Assembly (NCBI GenBank): GCA_036504595.1
Contig: DASXUX010000097.1
Span: forward strand, 62,001-126,000
Length of the DNA: 64,000 bases
Direction of reading: 5' to 3'
Origin: DASXUX01 sp036504595
GTDB taxonomy: Bacteria; Planctomycetota; SZUA-567; H5-PLA8
Of this stretch, positions 26,123 to 35,359 are shown piece after piece; the first letter of the stretch is position 1; each line of letters starts with the position of its first letter. The position numbers were made by a program, and so were the translations under genes. Under the pieces are notes generated by a model. That model saw nothing but the letters and a program-made list of their open reading frames with translations. It had not been told where the DNA came from and did not search any database.

Positions 26123-26207
26123 AACTCCGCCGGATTGAGAATAGAAACCGTGACCGTCTGGAAATCGTCGCGCGTTCGTGTTAGTGGTGTGAGTGAAGGA
26201 GAAACGC

Positions 26208-27203
26208 ATGAACATTCTATTAGTCGGCGGAACCGGGACCATCAGCACCGCCGTCGCGGAAGTTTGTCTTGAGCATGGCCACCGCGTGTTTCTACTCAAC
26301 CGAGGTCAGCGGCCCAACCCGCTGAGCGGCCGGACCGAGAGCATCGTCGCCGATATCAATGATCGCTCCGCCGTGCGGCAGGCGCTCGGGAATCGCGGCT
26401 TCGATGTCGTCGCGAATTTTATCGCGTACGGACCGAACGATCTCGCGGCGGATGTCGAACTCTTCACCGGCCGAACCGCGCAGTACATCCTGATCAGTTC
26501 GGCCAGCGCCTACCAGAAGCCGCCCAGCCACTACCTGATCACCGAAAGCACTCCTCTGCGCAATCCGTTCTGGCAGTACAGCCGCGACAAGATCGCGATG
26601 GAAGAAGCGGCGCTGCATGCGTGGCGCGAGCGCGATTTTCCGGTCACCATCGTGCGCCCCGGTTACACCTACGCGCCATTCCAAGTGCCCGGGCTGTTCA
26701 AACTCAACTTCCAGAACTTCGTGCGCATCCGGGCCGGCAAGCCGCTGGTCGTGCACAGCGACGGCCAATCGCTCTGGCAGATGACCTTCAACGCTGACTT
26801 CGCGCAGGGACTGTTCGGGCTGTTCGGCAACCGCAGCGCGATCGGCGAAGCCTTCCATATCACGACCGACGAAGTGCTGACCTGGGACCAGATCTTCGAA
26901 ACAATGGGACGCGTTGTCGGCGTTCAGCCGAAGCTCGAACACGTGCCGGTGGAATTCGTGAAGATCGGTTGCCCCAGCTACTACGACAGCCTGCGCGGCG
27001 ACAAGATGTTCTCGCAGGTGCTGGACAACACCAAAATCAAGATTTTCGTTCCCGGCTTCCGCGCAACCGTTTCATTTGAGGAAGGCATGCGCCGCTGCCT
27101 GGCCTGGCTGGACGCGCACCCGGCCGCGGCCGACGCGACCGCTCAAGCCAGCGCAACCGTGGACCGCATGGTGGAACTGTGGGAGAATGTTAAAAAATAT
27201 TAA
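26208..27203 (+). CDS. NAD-dependent epimerase/dehydratase, extended SDR
   Basis: The 331-aa protein has a Rossmann dinucleotide site NILLVGGTGTISTAVAE and continues with LLNRGQRPNP, the active-site-like S-S-A-S-A-Y, YSRDKIAMEEAAL (the Y-x-x-x-K pair) and IVRPGYTYAP. This pattern belongs to the SDR proteins related to mRNA-binding CSP41 and nucleotide-sugar epimerases. Substrate is unknown, perhaps a sugar lactone or nucleotide sugar. AAGGAG lies 6 bases before the ATG at 26208; upstream in-frame ATG at 26193 is less likely. Confidence 0.8.
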   Translation: MNILLVGGTGTISTAVAEVCLEHGHRVFLLNRGQRPNPLSGRTESIVADINDRSAVRQALGNRGFDVVANFIAYGPNDLAADVELFTGRTAQYILISSASAYQKPPSHYLITESTPLRNPFWQYSRDKIAMEEAALHAWRERDFPVTIVRPGYTYAPFQVPGLFKLNFQNFVRIRAGKPLVVHSDGQSLWQMTFNADFAQGLFGLFGNRSAIGEAFHITTDEVLTWDQIFETMGRVVGVQPKLEHVPVEFVKIGCPSYYDSLRGDKMFSQVLDNTKIKIFVPGFRATVSFEEGMRRCLAWLDAHPAAADATAQASATVDRMVELWENVKKY

Positions 27204-27389
27204 AAGAAAGTTTCTGCCCGAAAATAAGTAGACTTCGCTCGGGCGCTGCATAGATTCAACGACTCCGTTGTTCATGTGACGTAGTGTTGTTTTCCCAACG
27301 TTTTCAGGAAGAAATAGTCCGCCGCAGTTGTGATTCTCTGACCGCGCGGGCTGTTTCAGTGACCTTGATGCAGAGGATGGTCTGACTTC

Positions 27390-29990
27390 ATGGCCCTTTC
27401 AGCGCCCACCATCTCTCCTTTGTTGCTCGACTGCGCCTACAAGGAAAAGGATGCGGTCTTCGAGATGACGAAGAGCGCCGCCGCCGGCCTTAAGCAGGAA
27501 GAGGTCGAAGCGCGTCTGGAACAGTACGGTCCGAACAACGTGGCCCAAGAGAGGCGAGTCTCCTGGCCGCTCCGCTTGGTGCGCACGTACTATCACGATC
27601 CGCTCAGTATTCTGTTGACGGTCTTGGCGATCGCCTCCTACCTCAGTGATGACCTGCGTTCGGCCATCGTGATCGGTGCGATGGTCGTGCTCAGCATGCT
27701 GTTGCGATTCATACAAGAATCGAAAGCCGACGCGGCCGCGGCCAAGCTGAAGGAGATGATCCACATCACCGCGACGGTGCAGCGTGATGGCAAACGCCAG
27801 GAAGTGCCCCTCGCGCAACTCGTCCCCGGCGACCTGGTGCTGCTCGCCGCCGGCGACATGATCCCGGCCGACGTGCGCTTGATCTCAGCCAAGGACTTGT
27901 TCATCAGCCAGGCCAGCCTGACCGGCGAGTCGTTCCCGACGGAGAAGTTCGAACTGCGCGAAACCCGCACGGGCGTCCAGCCGCTGGAACTGACCAACAT
28001 CTGCTTCATGGGAACGAATGTCGAAAGCGGCACTGCAACGGCCGTCGTCGTCGCGACCGGCCAGCAGACCTACTTCGGCGGCATGGCCAAGAGCATCGTC
28101 GGCCAGCAGGCTCAAACCAGTTTCGACCAGGGCGTGCGGCGATTCACATGGCTGATGATCGGCTTCATGTGTTTCATGGCGCCGACGGTCTTCTTCATTA
28201 ACTGGCTCACAAAAGGAGTCTGGTTTGAAGCCTTCATGTTCGCGCTCGCGGTCGCCGTCGGGTTGACGCCCGAAATGCTGCCGATGATCGTCACGGTGTG
28301 CCTCTCCAAAGGCGCCCTGTCGATGTCGCGGATGAAGGTCATCGTGAAGCGTCTGAATTCGATCCAGAACTTCGGCGCCATGGACGTGCTTTGCACGGAC
28401 AAGACCGGCACACTGACTCTCGATCGCGTCATTCTTGAAAAACATTGCGACGTGGTGAAGAACGAGAGCGTCGAAGTCCTGCGCATGGCCTACCTGAACA
28501 GTTTTTTCCAAACCGGGCTGAAGAACGTTCTCGATCGCGCCATCCTGGCTCATGAGGACGAGGTGGAGGTCGGCACGAATCACAAGATCGACGAGATTCC
28601 GTTCGATTTCGGCCGAAAAGTGATGTCCGTCGTGGTCGGCAACGGCGGCGCGTGGCGTCTGATTGCCAAGGGTGCCCCCGAGGAGATCATGAAGCGCTGC
28701 ACGCGCTTTGAACTCAACGGGAAACTCCATCCCGTGGACCCCGTGCTCTTCGCGGACTTAAGAGAGGAATACTACGACCTCAGCGCGGACGGATTCCGTG
28801 TCCTCGCGATCGCCTATAAAGACGTTGAGAAGAAAACCGCGTACTCCCGAGCCGACGAGTCCGAACTTATTTTGAGCGGCTATATCGCCTTCTTCGATCC
28901 GCCCAAAGATTCCTCGGCCGAAGCTCTCGCCGCGCTGCAAAAACACGGCGTGCAGGTGAAAGTGCTGACCGGCGACAACGAACTCGTCACCCGGAAAATC
29001 TGCCAGGAAGTCGGCCTGAACGTCGAACGCATCGTCTTGGGCGGCGACGTCGAAAAGATGAACGACGAGCAGTTGGCGGACACCGCCGAAACAGCAACGA
29101 TTTTCGCCCGGCTCTCGCCCGCTCACAAGCGGCGCATCATCCTGGCGCTCAAGAGCCGCAAACACGTCGTCGGCTACATGGGCGACGGCATCAACGATGC
29201 GCCCGCTCTGCGCGCCGCCGACGTCGGAATCTCGGTGGACACGGCCGTCGATATTGCCCGTGAAGCCGCGGATCTCATCTTGCTCGAGAAAAGCCTGCTG
29301 GTGCTGGAACACGGCGTCATCGAAGGTCGCAAAGTCTTCGCGAACATTCTCAAATACATCAAGATGGGCGCCAGTTCGAACTTCGGCAACATGTTCAGCG
29401 TCATCGGCGGAAGCGCCTTCTTGCCCTTCCTGCCCATGAAACCCGTTCAAGTGCTGACCAACAACCTGCTCTATGATTTCTCGCAGGTCTCGATCCCCAC
29501 CGATAGCGTCGATGATGAATTCGTCGCCAAGCCCCGCCCGTGGAGCATGAAGGAGTTGACTCGCTTCATCGTTTTCATCGGCCCGATCAGTTCGATTTTC
29601 GACTACACGACCTACTTCATGATGCTCTATGTCTTCAAGTGCTACCTGTTTGATTCGGCCCATCCGGACTCGGAAATCAGCCGCCATTACGAATCGCTCT
29701 TCCAGACCGGCTGGTTCGTCGAGTCCCTCGCAACGCAAACACTGATCGTCCACATCATCCGCACCAACAAGATTCCGTTCCTCCAAAGCCGAGCGAGCTG
29801 GCCGCTCATGGTGACGACCGCCGTGATCATTGGAACCGGGATCGCGCTCTCCTCGTCATCCTTGGGCGCATACATTGGCTTCACGCCGCTCCCGCCCCTC
29901 TACTGGCCTCTCTTGGCAGCGACTCTGCTCTGCTATTGCTTGATCTGTCAAGGCGTCAAGGCTTTGCTGGTTCGCCGGCAATGGGTGTGA
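27390..29990 (+). CDS. Magnesium-importing P-type ATPase, MgtA/MgtB-like
   Basis: The 866-aa protein is a P3B-type ATPase that uses ATP to bring Mg into the cell. It has an N-terminal cation-ATPase domain, ten predicted helices, the actuator motif L-T-G-E-S, the phosphorylation motif DKTGTLT with Asp337, VKVLTGDNELVTRK in the nucleotide-binding domain and the hinge MGDGINDAPALRAADVGIS. The last third has the MgtA-like NNLLYDFSQVSIPTDSVDD segment. No Mg leader of known type is evident in the 186 bases upstream. It stands alone. Confidence 0.92.
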   Translation: MALSAPTISPLLLDCAYKEKDAVFEMTKSAAAGLKQEEVEARLEQYGPNNVAQERRVSWPLRLVRTYYHDPLSILLTVLAIASYLSDDLRSAIVIGAMVVLSMLLRFIQESKADAAAAKLKEMIHITATVQRDGKRQEVPLAQLVPGDLVLLAAGDMIPADVRLISAKDLFISQASLTGESFPTEKFELRETRTGVQPLELTNICFMGTNVESGTATAVVVATGQQTYFGGMAKSIVGQQAQTSFDQGVRRFTWLMIGFMCFMAPTVFFINWLTKGVWFEAFMFALAVAVGLTPEMLPMIVTVCLSKGALSMSRMKVIVKRLNSIQNFGAMDVLCTDKTGTLTLDRVILEKHCDVVKNESVEVLRMAYLNSFFQTGLKNVLDRAILAHEDEVEVGTNHKIDEIPFDFGRKVMSVVVGNGGAWRLIAKGAPEEIMKRCTRFELNGKLHPVDPVLFADLREEYYDLSADGFRVLAIAYKDVEKKTAYSRADESELILSGYIAFFDPPKDSSAEALAALQKHGVQVKVLTGDNELVTRKICQEVGLNVERIVLGGDVEKMNDEQLADTAETATIFARLSPAHKRRIILALKSRKHVVGYMGDGINDAPALRAADVGISVDTAVDIAREAADLILLEKSLLVLEHGVIEGRKVFANILKYIKMGASSNFGNMFSVIGGSAFLPFLPMKPVQVLTNNLLYDFSQVSIPTDSVDDEFVAKPRPWSMKELTRFIVFIGPISSIFDYTTYFMMLYVFKCYLFDSAHPDSEISRHYESLFQTGWFVESLATQTLIVHIIRTNKIPFLQSRASWPLMVTTAVIIGTGIALSSSSLGAYIGFTPLPPLYWPLLAATLLCYCLICQGVKALLVRRQWV

Positions 29991-30109
29991 TCCGCATTCA
30001 TCCGCGGCTGCTTTGCGCTTTTTTCTTTACTTCCGCTCCTCGCCCCTGCACCATATCTGCCGTGCATGGAGGCCCAGACCGAAACGTTTTGGACAACTGA
30101 ATAGCCGAG

Positions 30110-30215
30110 GCACTAGGGGCGGCCCTGAAAGTAAAATTGGCGCATAGGCTGCGCCGGGCCTGAGACTGCAGAACCCTTCGAACCTGACCCAGGTAAGACT
30201 GGCGGAGGCAAGTGC
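30110..30215 (+). promoter_or_regulatory. TPP riboswitch (THI element)
   Basis: The aptamer is recognisable by the closing stem GCACT at 30110-30114 with AGTGC at 30211-30215, CTGAGA at 30160-30165 and ACCCTTCGAACCTGA at 30173-30187, followed by GGTAAGACTGGCGGAGGCA. It lies 148 bases before thiC. Binding of thiamine pyrophosphate should reduce thiC expression. The P3 region (AAAATTGGCGCATAGGC) is somewhat long. Confidence 0.9.
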
Positions 30216-30233
30216 GCGGAACACACGCAGCGC

Positions 30234-30337
30234 GCCGCATTCATGCGGCTCGCGTCAGCCGTTTTCACGCACACTCCTCTTACTTCCGTTCTCTGCGCCC
30301 CTCGCGCCCTCTGCGTCTCTGCGTCTCTGCGTTGAAG
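30234..30337. repeat. Leader DNA between riboswitch and thiC: hairpin and CGCAGAG tandem
   Basis: GCCGCAT (30234-30240) and ATGCGGC (30243-30249) could pair, and CCGTTTTCAC follows, but the loop is very tight. At 30291-30337 the - strand reads as tandem CGCAGAGACGCAGAG units. These lie within the thiC transcript leader. Confidence 0.55.
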
Positions 30338-30363
30338 CAAGAAGCCGTTCGAGGAATGAAATA

Positions 30364-32255
<1,892 letters not shown>

Positions 32256-32256
<1 letters not shown>

Positions 32257-32516
32257 GGTTCAGGGGTCAGGGTTCAGTGATGGCTTTTGGAAATTCGGCC
32301 CGTGCGAGCGACACCATCTTTGCCTTGTGCTACCGTGCAGCGCTGTTCGTAGCCGCGGAGCGGCGGTACACGGGTAGCCCACGGCGTAAGCCGTGGGAAT
32401 GCGCGGATTGGGGTTGACGCAAGCCCCGGAGGGGCGACAGAACGATCCGCAAAAGGACTGGACGGTTACGAGATCCGGGTCGGAACCCCGAACTCCGAAC
32501 CCTGGACCCTGAACCC
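32256..32516. repeat. GGGTTCAGGG inverted tandem repeat around a GC-rich element
   Basis: Arms 32256-32275 and 32497-32516 pair over 20 bases with two mismatches. They flank a distinct element at 32349-32440 made of three small hairpins: GCCGCGGAGCGGC, CCCACGGCGTAAGCCGTGGG and GCCCCGGAGGGGC. I recall similar sequences dispersed in planctomycete and related genomes. No gene is present. Confidence 0.75.
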
Positions 32517-32531
32517 TAAAAGGAGTGAACG

Positions 32532-33950
32532 ATGCCCCAGAAAGTAGCCGTGCTCGGCTTGGATTGCGCCGACCCGAAGCTCGTTTTTGAACAATTTCGC
32601 CCGCAGTTGCCCGTGCTCAGCAAGTTGATGGACAGCGGAATGTGGGGTCGCCTGCGCAGCACCGATCCGCCGATCACGTGCCCGGCATGGATGGTGATGG
32701 TCACCGGCACGTCGCCCGGCGAACTGGGCATCTACGGCTTCCGCAACCGCACCGATCACAGCTACGGCGGCCTCGGCATCGCCACGTCGAGCTGGATCAA
32801 GCACGAGACCGTGTGGGATGTTCTCTCCCGCGTGAACCGCAAGTGCATCACCTACGCCGTGCCGTTGACCTTCCCGCCCAAGCCGCTCAACGGCTGCCAG
32901 GTCGGCTGTTTCCTCACGCCAGGCCAGGACAGCAACTACACGTTCCCGATGTCCCTCAGAGATGAAATGACGAAAGCAACGGGCCCGTACGTGCCGGACG
33001 TCCCCGGCTTCCGCACGAACGACAAAGTCAGCCTGCTCAAGCGCGTTTACGAAATGACCGACAGCCACACCGCTCAAGTAAAATGGCTGCTGAAGAACAA
33101 GCCCTGGGATTTCTTCATGATGGTCGAGATGGGCGTGGACCGCATCCACCACGGCTTCTGGAAATACTTCGACACAACGCACCCGCGCTACGAAGCCAAC
33201 CCGCAGCTCAAAAGTTGCATGCAGGATTACTACCGCCACGTGGACGCGTCGCTCGGCAAAATTCTTGAAGACATTCCCGACGACGCGTGGGTCGCTGTCG
33301 TCAGCGATCATGGCATCAAGAGCATGGTCGGCGGCATCGCCTTCAACGAATGGCTGATCCAGCAAGGCTACCTGGTCCTGAAAACCCGTCCGGAGAAGCA
33401 GACGCCCATCGGGAAGTGCGACATCGATTGGGCCAAGACCCGCGCCTGGGGCGACGGCGGCTACTACGGGCGCCTCTTCCTCAACATCAAGGGCCGCGAA
33501 CCGCAAGGCGTCATCCCGCCCGAACAGGTCGAATCCTTCAAACAGGAATTGAGCGCCAAGATCAAAGCGCTCTGCGACGACAAAGGCAAACTGATCCAGG
33601 ACACGAAAGTTCTGCGGCCGGAAGATCTTTACGACCAGGTTAACGGCATCGCGCCGGATTTGATCGTGTATTTCGGCGGCCTGTACTGGCGCTCCGTCGG
33701 CAGCGTCGGCGGCCCGAATCCGCAGATTCACACCTTCGAAAACGACAGCGGCCCCGACGACGCCAACCACGCCGAAGATGGCATCTTTATTCTTTCGACG
33801 AAAGCGAGAATGAAGTCCGGCGCGCGTGGCCCCGGCCAGCGCAGCGGCCTGCACATCCGCAGCGTCGCCAAGACCGTGCTGAAACTTCAAGGGGTCGAAC
33901 CACCCGCCGGAATGGGCGGCGCGGCCTTCGATCTGAGCGGACTTCTCTAA
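32532..33950 (+). CDS. Type I phosphodiesterase/nucleotide pyrophosphatase-like protein
   Basis: The 472-aa protein has the alkaline-phosphatase superfamily fold (PF01663). The first metal site is VLGLDCADP and the putative Thr nucleophile is in PPITCPAWMVMVTGTSPG. The second metal block is MVEMGVDRIHHGFW and the third VAVVSDHGIKSM, with a final His in RSGLHIRS. Such enzymes hydrolyse phosphodiesters or transfer phosphoethanolamine. No signal peptide is visible, so it is probably cytoplasmic. AAGGAG precedes the ATG. Confidence 0.85.
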   Translation: MPQKVAVLGLDCADPKLVFEQFRPQLPVLSKLMDSGMWGRLRSTDPPITCPAWMVMVTGTSPGELGIYGFRNRTDHSYGGLGIATSSWIKHETVWDVLSRVNRKCITYAVPLTFPPKPLNGCQVGCFLTPGQDSNYTFPMSLRDEMTKATGPYVPDVPGFRTNDKVSLLKRVYEMTDSHTAQVKWLLKNKPWDFFMMVEMGVDRIHHGFWKYFDTTHPRYEANPQLKSCMQDYYRHVDASLGKILEDIPDDAWVAVVSDHGIKSMVGGIAFNEWLIQQGYLVLKTRPEKQTPIGKCDIDWAKTRAWGDGGYYGRLFLNIKGREPQGVIPPEQVESFKQELSAKIKALCDDKGKLIQDTKVLRPEDLYDQVNGIAPDLIVYFGGLYWRSVGSVGGPNPQIHTFENDSGPDDANHAEDGIFILSTKARMKSGARGPGQRSGLHIRSVAKTVLKLQGVEPPAGMGGAAFDLSGLL

Positions 33951-33957
33951 CAAACGG

Positions 33958-34037
33958 GGTATCGGGTATAGGGTATGGGGTATCGGGATTGCTTGTCGCA
34001 AGCCGCCCCCATACCCGAGACCCTATACCCGATACCC
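33958..34037. terminator. Inverted GGGTATCGGGTATAGGGT repeat between convergent genes
   Basis: Arms 33958-33975 and 34020-34037 are exact reverse complements over 18 bases, with further GGGTAT units inside. The element fills the gap between the phosphodiesterase and malate dehydrogenase stops and would form a stable hairpin in either transcript. Confidence 0.7.
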
Positions 34038-34056
34038 TTCTTTCTTCCAGCGGCAG

Positions 34057-35049
34057 CTACTTAATCAAGTCCGCCACGTCTGCGCGTTCGGCGATCAACT
34101 CGTCCGTCGTAACCTTGATCTTCTGCTTGGCGAAATCAGTCCACGGCACGTTCGGCACGACGCTCCACTTCTGCCCGTCGCTGCGGATCGGGAAGCCGAA
34201 CTGCAAGCCTTCCGGAATGCCGTACTCGCCCTTGCTGCACACCGCCAGGCTGACCCAATCGCCGGCCGGCGTCGCGGTGCGAATGCTCACGACCGAATCG
34301 ATCAGCGCATTGGCGGCCGATGCGGCCGACGAGAGCTTCCGCGCGGCGATGATCGCCGCTCCGCGTTTCTGCACCGTCGTGATGAACGCGCCTTCCAGCC
34401 ACGCGTGATCCTGAATCACGTCATACGCCGGCTTGCCGCCGATCTTCGCGTTCTTCGCGTCGGGGAATTGCGTCGCCGAATGATTGCCCCAGATCGCGAC
34501 GTTGGTCACCTGCGACACCGCCACGCCCGCCTTCTTGGCGAGCTGCGTCTGCGCGCGGTTCTGGTCCAAGCGCGTCATCGCGAACCAGCGCTCGGCCGGC
34601 ACTTCGCGAGCGTTGCTGCGCGCGATCAAGCAGTTCGTGTTGCACGGATTTCCGACGACCACGACGCGCACGTCCTTGGCCGCGTACTTGGCGATCGCCT
34701 CTCCCTGCGGCTTGAAGATCTTTCCGTTCGTCGCCATCAGATCGCGGCGTTCCATGCCTTCTTTTCGCGGGAACGCGCCGACCAGCAGCGCCCACGACGT
34801 GCCGTCAAAAGCCGTCTTCAAATCGGAAGTCGTCTCGATGCCGGCCAGCAGCGGGAAGGCGCAGTCGTCGAGCTCCATCGCCACGCCGTTCAACGCGGGC
34901 AGAGCGGGCTCGATCTCCAGCAGGCGCAGCACCACGGGCTGGTCGGGGCCGAGCATCTGGCCGGAAGCGATGCGGAAGAGCAGCGCGTAGCCGATTTGGC
35001 CGGCGGCTCCAGTGACAGTGACATGAACGGGGGGCTTGGGACTTGGCAT
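34057..35049 (-). CDS. mdh: Malate dehydrogenase
   Basis: This 330-aa enzyme interconverts malate and oxaloacetate with NAD. It belongs to the type 2 family: VTVTGAAGQIGYALLFRIASG at the nucleotide site, VELDDCAFPL-like E-L-D-D, the substrate Arg in AFPRKEGMERRDL, VGNPCNTNCL, RLDQNRAQTQLA and the catalytic His in IWGNHSATQ. GGAGAGTCCT precedes the ATG. It stands alone and is divergent from the FHA gene. Confidence 0.93.
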   Translation of the reverse strand: MPSPKPPVHVTVTGAAGQIGYALLFRIASGQMLGPDQPVVLRLLEIEPALPALNGVAMELDDCAFPLLAGIETTSDLKTAFDGTSWALLVGAFPRKEGMERRDLMATNGKIFKPQGEAIAKYAAKDVRVVVVGNPCNTNCLIARSNAREVPAERWFAMTRLDQNRAQTQLAKKAGVAVSQVTNVAIWGNHSATQFPDAKNAKIGGKPAYDVIQDHAWLEGAFITTVQKRGAAIIAARKLSSAASAANALIDSVVSIRTATPAGDWVSLAVCSKGEYGIPEGLQFGFPIRSDGQKWSVVPNVPWTDFAKQKIKVTTDELIAERADVADLIK

Positions 35050-35182
35050 AGGACTCTCCTTATATGTTTCCGGCGCCGGCGCAGCCTGTCTGCGGCCAAA
35101 GGCACGATTCGCGTGAAAGCCACACTACTCATTTATGTTTTGGCTTTCAATACTTATTGGTCGCTTGGCAAAGTCACAAGTG

Positions 35183-35230
35183 GCACGCATGTGATTGGCG
35201 CCGTTCTTTTGGCGCCAATCTCATGCGTGC
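35183..35230. repeat. REP-like palindrome with 20-bp arms
   Basis: GCACGCATGTGATTGGCGCC (35183-35202) pairs with 35211-35230 with one mismatch around the loop GTTCTTTT. Confidence 0.8.
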
Positions 35231-35248
35231 GATCCCGCCGCGTCCCCG

Positions 35249-35292
35249 GCACGCTTGAGTTCGCGCAAAAAACCGCGGGAACACAAACGTGC
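35249..35292. repeat. REP-like palindrome, second copy at 42663-42706
   Basis: GCACGCTTGAGTTCGCGC (35249-35266) pairs with 35275-35292 with three mismatches around AAAAAACC. The same sequence recurs in reverse orientation at 42663-42706. Confidence 0.8.
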
Positions 35293-35359
35293 CACCTTGA
35301 CTGTCAGCCGAAATTTGCTCTACTTGTGCCCCGCAAATTCACGTTGTGCAGAGGTCGAA

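Larger units (their letters stand above)
35050..35359. other. Divergent intergenic region with two REP-like palindromes
   Basis: It must contain promoters for mdh and the FHA gene. The distal part 35110-35180 is lower in GC (ACTACTCATTTATGTTTTGG). Two palindromes follow (separate entries). I see no gene. Confidence 0.6.

Noticed and set aside
27204..27389. Mg-sensing riboswitch before mgtA
   Set aside because: Only a weak GCCCGA/TCGGGC hairpin is seen; no M-box or proline-rich leader peptide.
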